From CG2-30-36-39 sp964433225 (GTDB lineage Bacteria; Patescibacteriota; Microgenomatia; UBA1400; PJMF01): a stretch of 17,992 nucleotides of DNA. This document shows positions 12,303-17,992 of the stretch, one piece after another. Numbering within the stretch: position 1 is the first letter of the stretch; the number at the start of each line of letters is the position of its first letter. The position numbers and the translations under genes were made by a program. The stretch covers positions 1 to 17,992 of the forward strand of contig CAYSQA010000014.1 of NCBI GenBank assembly GCA_964433225.1, written 5' to 3'. The notes under the pieces are model-generated. The model was given only the letters and a program-made list of their open reading frames with translations. It did no database searches and was not told the DNA's origin.

Positions 12303-12755
12303 ATGAAAAAAACAACATCGCCAACCAACCAAGATAAGAAACTTGAAGTTAAGCTTCTTGCTTTGGAAGAACAGCTTAAGGTTGCTTCAGAAAAAGAAAA
12401 AAGATCTTTGGCTGATTATCAGAATTTATTGAGACGTACTCAAGAAGAACGGTTGAAAGGTATTAAATTAGCAAATCAATCATTAATGGAAGATCTAATT
12501 CAACCTTTAGAACATTTGGAAATGGCAGCTGCTCAACTTAACGATCCAGGTTTGAATATGGTTTTAGACCAGTTAAAGAAAGTTTTAGTCAATGCTGGCT
12601 TGGAAGAAATTGAAGTAATGGGAAAAGAGTTTGATGTTAATTTAATGGAGGCAGTTGAAAAAAAAGGTCAAGGCAATAAAGTGATTGAAGTGGTGCGCAA
12701 AGGTTACAAACTTAACGGAGTAGTGATTCAGCACGCTAAAGTAACCTTGGCATAA
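12303..12755 (+). CDS. grpE: Nucleotide exchange factor GrpE
   Basis: A 150-residue DnaK co-chaperone that releases ADP from DnaK. The charged N-terminal half forms the long dimeric coiled coil (KLEVKLLALEEQLKVASEKE and on), with the conserved DYQNLLRRTQEE (39-50). The C-terminal part holds the beta-domain that contacts DnaK: GKEFDVNLMEAVEK, then KGYKLNGVVIQHAKVTLA, matching the GY-x-x-x-x-x-x-R-x-A-x-V end pattern with His replacing the usual Pro or Ala. Length is at the short end of the family. It stands 85 bases after hrcA. No CIRCE is present in front of it; a weak TTGTCA (12228-12233) could begin a promoter. It may be read with hrcA or alone. dnaK follows after 119 bases with its own promoter. 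Confidence 0.93.
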   Translation: MKKTTSPTNQDKKLEVKLLALEEQLKVASEKEKRSLADYQNLLRRTQEERLKGIKLANQSLMEDLIQPLEHLEMAAAQLNDPGLNMVLDQLKKVLVNAGLEEIEVMGKEFDVNLMEAVEKKGQGNKVIEVVRKGYKLNGVVIQHAKVTLA

Positions 12756-12781
12756 CTTTCAGCACCAATATCAAACTTATG

Positions 12782-12808
12782 CTAGCAGTCATTTGACTTG
12801 TTTGCTAA
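12782..12808 (+). promoter_or_regulatory. CIRCE operator upstream of dnaK
   Basis: CTAGCAGTC, nine bases, GTTTGCTAA: 7 of 9 matches in each half of the CIRCE consensus and the exact N9 spacing. The -35 TTGACT of the dnaK promoter lies within and beside the spacer, so HrcA binding would block polymerase. Confidence 0.85.
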
Positions 12809-12821
12809 AATATAGTACAAA
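12793..12821 (+). promoter_or_regulatory. dnaK promoter
   Basis: TTGACT (12793-12798), a 17-base spacer, TACAAA (12816-12821). The start is expected near 12828, leaving a leader of about 47 bases that contains a full Shine-Dalgarno AAGGAGG (12864-12870) four bases before the ATG. This leader contrasts with the nearly leaderless hrcA message. Confidence 0.7.
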
Positions 12822-12874
12822 TAACAATTATTAATTAGTAAATATTTGCAAAAAAATAAACATAAGGAGGAAAT

Positions 12875-14800
12875 ATGGTAGACTCTGGAAAAATCATTGG
12901 TATTGATCTTGGAACCACCAACTCTGCAGTGGCAGTGATGGAAGGTGGCTCCCCCAAAATTATCGCAACCGCAGAAGGAAGAAATACTTTTCCTTCAATT
13001 ATTGCTTTCAAAGGTGATGAAGTAATTGTCGGTGACGCGGCTAAGCGACAAATGGTAATGAACCCAACTTCAACAGTTCATTCAGTGAAACGTTTCATGG
13101 GTCGTAAAGCTGGTGATAAAGAAGTGAAAAATGCTTTGAAACATATTGCTTACGAAGTGACTGATGGTAAAGATGGAATGGCGGTGGTTAAGGTGAGTGG
13201 TAAAACTTTAACTCCTCAAGAAATCTCTGCTAAAGTGTTGGCTAAAGCTAAGGCTGATGCTGAAAGCTATTTAGGTGAAACTGTGACTAGAGCGGTGATT
13301 ACTGTGCCAGCCTACTTTGATGATTCTCAACGCCAAGCTACCAAACAAGCTGGTGAGATTGCTGGTTTGAAGGTAGAACGGATTGTTAATGAGCCAACCG
13401 CAGCGGCTTTGGCTTATGGTTTGGACAAAAAAGGCAGTAAGACCATTGCTGTTTATGATTTAGGTGGTGGCACTTTTGATATCTCGATTTTGGAGATTGG
13501 TGATGGTGTTTTTGAAGTCAAATCAACTAATGGGGATACTTTTTTGGGTGGTGATGATTTTGATAACGTGATTATTGAACATGTTCTGGCTGAGTTCAAG
13601 AAAGAGCATGGTAAAGATCTTTCTCAAGATCCTCAAGCCATGCAGCGGATTAAAGATAGTGCTGAAAAAGCTAAAATTGAACTATCTTCAGCCCAACAAA
13701 CAGAGATTAATCAACCTTTTATTGCCCAAGGAGATGCTGGTCAACCACTCCATTTAACTATGACTTTAACTAGATCAAAGTTAGAGGAATTGGTCGATGA
13801 TTTAATCAAAAAATCTTTTGAACCAGTCAAAAAAGCGATGAGAGACGCTAAGGTAGAACCACAAGATATTGGTGATGTAATTTTGGTCGGTGGTCAAACC
13901 AGAATGCCCAAGATTCAAGAAGAAGTCAAAAAATTCTTTGGCAAAGAGCCACATAAAGGGGTTAATCCAGATGAAGTAGTGGCGATTGGTGCGGCTATTC
14001 AAGCTGGGGTAATTGGTGGTGATGTTTCTGATGTGGTCTTGCTTGATGTGACTCCTTTGACTTTGGGATTGGAGACTCTCGGTGGAATTAGAACGCCTTT
14101 AATCGAAAGAAATACCACTATTCCCACCAGTAAATCACAGGTTTTCTCTACGGCGGCTGATAATCAAACTCAAGTTGAGATCAATGTTTTGCAGGGTGAA
14201 AGAGAAATGGCAGCTGATAACAAGAGTTTGGGTCGATTTGTGTTGGATGGGATTCCACCAGCTCCCAGAGGGGTCCCTCAGGTTGAAGTAACTTTTGATA
14301 TTGATTCTAGTGGAATCTTAAATGTTTCTGCCAAAGATAAAACTTCTGGTAAAGAACAAAAAATTACCATTCAAAACAGTACCAATCTCTCTGATGACGA
14401 GGTGGAAAAGATGAAGGCAGATGCAGAAAAGCATGCCGAAGAAGACAAACGTAAAAAAGAACTTATTGAGGCCAAAAACAAAGCCACGAGTGTTGCTTTT
14501 GAAATGGAAAAACAACTCAAAGATTATGGTGACAAACTAGATAAGAAAGATAAGGAAGTCATTGAAGAGAATGTTAAAAAACTCAAAGAAATGGCAGGAA
14601 AAGATGATGTTACCAAGGAAGCTTTAGATAAAGCGACCGAAGAAACCTTAAATTCAGCGCAAAAATTGGGTGAAGCGATGCAGAAAGCCCAAGCTACCGA
14701 GGCCAATCAAGCCGCCGGTAAAGATGATAAAGGTAATAAAAAAGAAGCAAAAACTGATGATAAAAAAGCTGCTGAGGAAGGTGAAGTAGTTGATGAATAA
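12875..14800 (+). CDS. dnaK: Chaperone protein DnaK (Hsp70)
   Basis: A complete 641-residue Hsp70. The ATPase domain begins IIGIDLGTTNSAVAVMEGG (7-25), with the phosphate-2 motif AVYDLGGGTFDISIL near 200 and VILVGGQTRMPKIQ near 340. The substrate-binding domain starts after the linker VVLLDVTPLTLGLETLGG. The lid helices are rich in Lys, Asp and Glu, and the C-terminus ends EGEVVDE, an abbreviated form of the usual acidic tail. Between FMGRK and TPQEIS the protein has the insertion, roughly 20 residues, that is typical of Gram-negative DnaK and absent from Bacillus DnaK (recalled from memory). DnaK binds exposed hydrophobic peptides with DnaJ and GrpE. No dnaJ follows: a strong terminator comes 29 bases after the stop. 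A CIRCE element and a sigma70-type promoter lie upstream. Confidence 0.98.
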   Translation: MVDSGKIIGIDLGTTNSAVAVMEGGSPKIIATAEGRNTFPSIIAFKGDEVIVGDAAKRQMVMNPTSTVHSVKRFMGRKAGDKEVKNALKHIAYEVTDGKDGMAVVKVSGKTLTPQEISAKVLAKAKADAESYLGETVTRAVITVPAYFDDSQRQATKQAGEIAGLKVERIVNEPTAAALAYGLDKKGSKTIAVYDLGGGTFDISILEIGDGVFEVKSTNGDTFLGGDDFDNVIIEHVLAEFKKEHGKDLSQDPQAMQRIKDSAEKAKIELSSAQQTEINQPFIAQGDAGQPLHLTMTLTRSKLEELVDDLIKKSFEPVKKAMRDAKVEPQDIGDVILVGGQTRMPKIQEEVKKFFGKEPHKGVNPDEVVAIGAAIQAGVIGGDVSDVVLLDVTPLTLGLETLGGIRTPLIERNTTIPTSKSQVFSTAADNQTQVEINVLQGEREMAADNKSLGRFVLDGIPPAPRGVPQVEVTFDIDSSGILNVSAKDKTSGKEQKITIQNSTNLSDDEVEKMKADAEKHAEEDKRKKELIEAKNKATSVAFEMEKQLKDYGDKLDKKDKEVIEENVKKLKEMAGKDDVTKEALDKATEETLNSAQKLGEAMQKAQATEANQAAGKDDKGNKKEAKTDDKKAAEEGEVVDE

Positions 14801-14829
14801 CAAACTTTAAGTTTGCAGAACATGGAAAA

Positions 14830-14860
14830 GCCCCGCTTTGCAGCGGGGCCTTTTTTATTT
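14830..14860 (+). terminator. Rho-independent terminator of dnaK
   Basis: Perfect eight-pair GC-rich stem GCCCCGCT/AGCGGGGC (14830-14837 with 14842-14849), loop TTGC, then CTTTTTT. This is the strongest terminator in the window and ends the heat-shock block. Confidence 0.95.
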
Positions 14861-14895
14861 TAGAAATAAATCATCTCCCCAATTTTAAAAAAACT

Positions 14896-14904
14896 TGCTA
14901 TGCT
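14896..14904 (+). promoter_or_regulatory. Extended -10 promoter of the GT2 gene
   Basis: TG-C-TATGCT ends six bases before the ATG at 14911, so the predicted transcript start coincides with the start codon. No Shine-Dalgarno is available in so short a leader; the GTG at 14908 directly abuts the ATG. Confidence 0.5.
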
Positions 14905-14910
14905 CAGGTG

Positions 14911-15603
14911 ATGAAACTTTCGGTGATTGTCCCAGTTTATAATGAGCAAGCAACTGTCGCAGAAATCTTGAAAAGATTGGTAGTAGTGCCAGTAGTTAAA
15001 GAAGTAATTGTGGTTAATGATGGTAGTTCTGATAACACTGACAAAGAAATTACTAAATTTTTACAGTCAAAGAAAACAGGGGTGAAGAAGATTTCTTACT
15101 TCAAAAAAACAAACGGTGGTAAGGGTTCAGCTATTCGTTTTGGTTTAAAGAAAGTCACTGGTGATTACACCCTTATTCAAGATGCAGATTTGGAGTATGA
15201 CCCAAGTGACATCCCAGCTTTAATCGAACATATTATCAAAGGAAGAGTGGATGTAGTTTATGGTTCTCGCTTTATTGGACCACATTCTAATTTGTTATTT
15301 TGGCACCGTTTGGGCAATAGTTTACTGAATTTTCTAGTGAATATTTTATATGACACCACACTGACTGATATGGAGACTTGTTACAAAGTAATGCCAACCA
15401 AACTTTTTCGTGAACTGGACATTCGATCTAACAAATTCGATATGGAGCCAGAGATCACTTGCAAACTGTTAAAACGTGGGGTTAAGATTTTTGAAGTACC
15501 GATTACTTATGTCGGTCGTGATTTTTCTGAAGGTAAAAAGATTTCTTGGCGTGATGGCATTGATGCTTTGCGGGTGATTTTTGGTTTACGAATTTTACCG
15601 TAA
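14911..15603 (+). CDS. GT2-family glycosyltransferase, dolichol-phosphate mannose synthase-like
   Basis: A GT-A enzyme of 230 residues that probably loads a sugar from a nucleotide donor onto a polyprenyl phosphate. It starts MKLSVIVPVYNE, has the nucleotide-binding VVNDGSSDNT (about 36-45), NGGKGSAIRFGL and the metal-binding DADLEYDPSD (DxD-like), followed by VVYGSRFIG. The C-terminus lacks the transmembrane helices present in longer DPMS-like enzymes and ends VIFGLRILP, so it would be a soluble or peripheral enzyme. ATG at 14911 is preferred to the adjacent GTG at 14908. Twenty-seven bases after its stop begins a large YfhO-type membrane protein of the GT-C kind. A DPM-like enzyme supplying polyprenyl-phosphate sugar to a GT-C partner is a common pairing, and the two likely form an operon. 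Confidence 0.92.
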   Translation: MKLSVIVPVYNEQATVAEILKRLVVVPVVKEVIVVNDGSSDNTDKEITKFLQSKKTGVKKISYFKKTNGGKGSAIRFGLKKVTGDYTLIQDADLEYDPSDIPALIEHIIKGRVDVVYGSRFIGPHSNLLFWHRLGNSLLNFLVNILYDTTLTDMETCYKVMPTKLFRELDIRSNKFDMEPEITCKLLKRGVKIFEVPITYVGRDFSEGKKISWRDGIDALRVIFGLRILP

Positions 15604-15630
15604 AGTTAAAACTAAAGTCGGGAAAAATTT

Positions 15631-17992
15631 ATGAGTTTTTTAGCTAGTTGTAAAGAATTTTTTACTAAAGAAAAAAAACAATTTTTTTTCTTCTTTTTAA
15701 TATTTATTGTCCTTAGATTTTTACCCTTTTTATTCGGCAAAACTCTAGTTTTTGGCGACAATTTTTCGTTAATGATGCCTGGCAAAATTTTTACGGCAGA
15801 GTGGCTCAAACAAGGTGTTTTACCACTTTGGAATCCTTATGTTTTTAGTGGGATGCCGTGGGTAGCAGACATCAATCAATCTGTCCTTTATCCCAGTACA
15901 TTGTTGTTTGTGATTTTTTCTCCAGCCATTGCTTTGAATTTACTTTTAAGCAGCCATGCTTTTATTGCTTATATTGGTATGTATCTTTTAGCAAAACAGT
16001 GGTTGAAGGATTATTGGTGGGCCATGTTGGCTGGTGGTTTATGGATGTTTTCGACCCAAGTTTCTGGCAGTATGAATAATTTTTCGACTTTGCAGTCAAT
16101 TGTTTGGTTGCCACTGTTAGCCTATTTTGGTTTGAAACTAGTTAAAGAGCCAAAGAATAGGATTTGGTTTGCGGTGGTAGTGGCCCTGCAGTTTTGGGGT
16201 GGTTACCCACAACATGTTTTATATGGTATCTTCCTGGCTGTCTTGTTATCTGCTTTTACATCTTTTCAAGTTAAAAATAGTGATTTTATTCAATGGTTTA
16301 AAGCTTGGTTTATCAGTGCAATTTTAGTACTACTAGTTTCGGCAGCGGCTTGGCTTCCCTTTGTGGAGATGTTGTTAAATTCCACTCGGATGGAGCAAAC
16401 AACCCAACAGGCTTTAGTTGGTTCATTAAATCCAGCCATGCTGGTCAAGTTTTTCTTGCCTTATTTTTTTGATAATCCAGCTACTGGAATGAAGTGGGGC
16501 CCAGCATGGAATGGTCAACCCAATGTGGGTATTTATGTGACGTGGCTGGGGTGGTTGGCCATTGGAGTAACTTTTATTCAGCGTTTATTTAACAAGTCAA
16601 AAACTTGGTTAAAAAAACTTGATCACGAAACGATGTTATTTGGTTTTTTTACCGTGGTAACACTAGTTTTTTCACTAGGTGAATACTTGCCTGGATTTAA
16701 TGTTGTTCAGCAATTTATTCCATTTTTTAGAATTGCTCGTTATCCCAGTATGGTGATGATTATGACCAATGTGGTGTTGATTTTATGGACAGTCAAAGCA
16801 TTGAAAACTTGGCAGATTACCAAACGACAACATCGGTTGTTTTCTATTTTAGGTGGAATGGGCATAGTGGGTGGTTTGGTGGGTTTGGGAGTGTGGCGGT
16901 ACGGGTTTGAATCGGTTTGGAAATTGATCGATCAGTTCGTTTCTTTTTCGCTTTCTAATAGCCCATTTCATACTCTGGAAAGAGATAAAATTATTTTACT
17001 CGAAATATTAAAAAATATTTTATTTAACAGTCTTTTTTTTGTTGCATCATTGTACTTTTTTTACCAGAAGAAAATCCGAATGGTGGTGGCGATTTTAGTG
17101 TTAGAGATTTTATTCAACACCCAAGGCATGTTTTATTTTGCACCCAATAAAATTTATGACACCGTCACGGAAAGCTCACACCAATTGATCCAACCAATGG
17201 GCTTGGGAAAAACCAAAAATAACTACCGAATTTTAACTCGTAATGTTAATACTCCTTACACTGATTATGGTTCATATTGGGAAGCAATGGTGGTACGAGC
17301 ACCATTTTCTGATTCTTTTGTGGATGAACAAGAACTAAAGGAGTTTAACCATGTGCAGCATTTACGTGATGGGCTGACGCCAAATTGGAACATGGTGTTT
17401 GGAGTGCCCACCATCCACGGTTACACCACTTTATTGCCACAAGCTTATGCTCATCTTTGGCAGGTTTCTGAAAATCCAAGAATTAATTTTATTGATCAAG
17501 TGGAACCAACCAATAAATTACTGGATGAGTGGGCAGTGAAATATTATGTAGTGGATAGTTGGTTTAAAGTTGATGAAGATCTCAGTCAGTTCAATAAAAT
17601 TGGTGAAGTGGGGACGGTGGAACTAGTGGGTGGCTCTGGGGAAACCACTAATGAAAGTCGCTGGCAGATTTTGGAAAGGCAGAATGCTTTACCAAGATTA
17701 AGATTTGAAGATGGCAGTAGTGAAGGGATAGAGATTCTAAAAGAAAATCCCAACAGAATAGATCTCACAGTTAATAATCGTGAACATGAATATTTGGTCA
17801 TGGCAGATCGTTATGATCAAGCTTGGCGAGTGTTTATTAATGGTGAAGAACAAGAAATAGAGAATTTTAATGGGATGAGAAGAGTGGCTTTGGGGAGTGG
17901 AGAAAATAAGATAATTTTTGTTTATTATCCCCAAATGTTTATTTTAGGTTTAATTATTAGTAGTTTAACTTTGTTGGGATTGGGAGGTTGGT
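15631..17992 (+). CDS. YfhO-family multi-pass membrane protein (GT-C type), partial at right edge
   Basis: An open frame of 787 codons with no stop before the edge. It starts at ATG 15631 with a Lys-rich N-terminus, then a membrane helix (about 17-36) and LVFGDNFSLMMPGK, where Asp lies in the first outer loop as in YfhO/GT-C proteins. LWNPYVFSGMPWVADINQS (about 66-84) is the most typical segment of the family. Ten or more further membrane helices follow to about residue 510, then a soluble extracytoplasmic domain of about 250 residues. Near the window end, DRYDQAWRVFINGEEQE matches the C-terminal Ig-like region typical of YfhO, followed by another helix, so little is missing. In Gram-positive bacteria YfhO is linked to glycosylation of lipoteichoic acid; the substrate here is unknown. 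It lies 27 bases after the GT2 gene. Confidence 0.88.
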   Translation, partial: MSFLASCKEFFTKEKKQFFFFFLIFIVLRFLPFLFGKTLVFGDNFSLMMPGKIFTAEWLKQGVLPLWNPYVFSGMPWVADINQSVLYPSTLLFVIFSPAIALNLLLSSHAFIAYIGMYLLAKQWLKDYWWAMLAGGLWMFSTQVSGSMNNFSTLQSIVWLPLLAYFGLKLVKEPKNRIWFAVVVALQFWGGYPQHVLYGIFLAVLLSAFTSFQVKNSDFIQWFKAWFISAILVLLVSAAAWLPFVEMLLNSTRMEQTTQQALVGSLNPAMLVKFFLPYFFDNPATGMKWGPAWNGQPNVGIYVTWLGWLAIGVTFIQRLFNKSKTWLKKLDHETMLFGFFTVVTLVFSLGEYLPGFNVVQQFIPFFRIARYPSMVMIMTNVVLILWTVKALKTWQITKRQHRLFSILGGMGIVGGLVGLGVWRYGFESVWKLIDQFVSFSLSNSPFHTLERDKIILLEILKNILFNSLFFVASLYFFYQKKIRMVVAILVLEILFNTQGMFYFAPNKIYDTVTESSHQLIQPMGLGKTKNNYRILTRNVNTPYTDYGSYWEAMVVRAPFSDSFVDEQELKEFNHVQHLRDGLTPNWNMVFGVPTIHGYTTLLPQAYAHLWQVSENPRINFIDQVEPTNKLLDEWAVKYYVVDSWFKVDEDLSQFNKIGEVGTVELVGGSGETTNESRWQILERQNALPRLRFEDGSSEGIEILKENPNRIDLTVNNREHEYLVMADRYDQAWRVFINGEEQEIENFNGMRRVALGSGENKIIFVYYPQMFILGLIISSLTLLGLGGW

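Noticed and set aside
15858..16079. A 73-codon plus-strand frame inside the YfhO-type gene
   Set aside because: It is an out-of-frame shadow of the long membrane-protein frame, which has continuous family-like sequence from 15631 to the edge.
1..17992. CRISPR arrays, transposase genes and prophage genes
   Set aside because: I saw no regularly spaced repeats, no DDE or HUH transposase motifs and no phage structural genes on either strand.

Overview
The window looks like a chromosomal segment of an uncultured Patescibacteria/CPR bacterium, with Microgenomates as my best guess. The DNA is AT-rich, genes are short and tightly packed, HrcA is reduced, the PolA-type 5'-3' exonuclease stands alone, and several small hypothetical proteins have no obvious relatives elsewhere. 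The standard genetic code fits every gene. All 17 complete genes end in TAA or TAG and none in TGA. The lineage call is inference from style and protein flavour; there is no rRNA here to confirm it.

Layout. Positions 1-995 (minus) hold the N-terminal part of a GT-C membrane glycosyltransferase that runs off the left edge. Positions 1025-1171 are a complete tRNA-Met(CAT) transcription unit with promoter and terminator. Its last 15 bases recur at 1299-1313, inside a structured gene-free stretch that ends in its own terminator. Positions 1446-2508 hold three small hypothetical genes. On the minus strand follow an FtsB/DivIC-like protein and an overlapping NOL1/NOP2/Sun rRNA methyltransferase (3806-2522). 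A divergent Xer-type tyrosine recombinase (3937-4806) has an imperfect inverted repeat just upstream. Next come trpS and a small tRNA-binding OB-fold gene, a membrane-anchored HNH protein, ftsH, a 2TM potassium channel, the stand-alone exonuclease and a GT4 glycosyltransferase coupled to it by a TAATG overlap. The heat-shock block hrcA-grpE-dnaK (11492-14800) follows, without dnaJ. The window closes with a dolichol-phosphate-mannose-synthase-like GT2 and a large YfhO-type membrane protein cut by the right edge.

How the parts work together. FtsH, HrcA, GrpE and DnaK form a protein quality-control set. Two CIRCE operators, over the hrcA promoter and the dnaK promoter, make a self-contained heat-shock regulon. 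The GT-C, GT4, GT2 and YfhO genes point to cell-surface glycan or lipid-linked sugar work. Genes that begin a transcription unit often have a -10 box only 6 to 11 bases before the start codon, whereas genes inside units, and dnaK, have Shine-Dalgarno sequences. This suggests widespread leaderless or near-leaderless transcripts.

The observations most worth following are the tRNA 3'-end duplication with its structured downstream unit, the leaderless promoter pattern, the recombinase with Asn in place of a catalytic His beside a possible recombination site, the HNH protein tethered to the membrane, and the FtsH pore-loop substitution.
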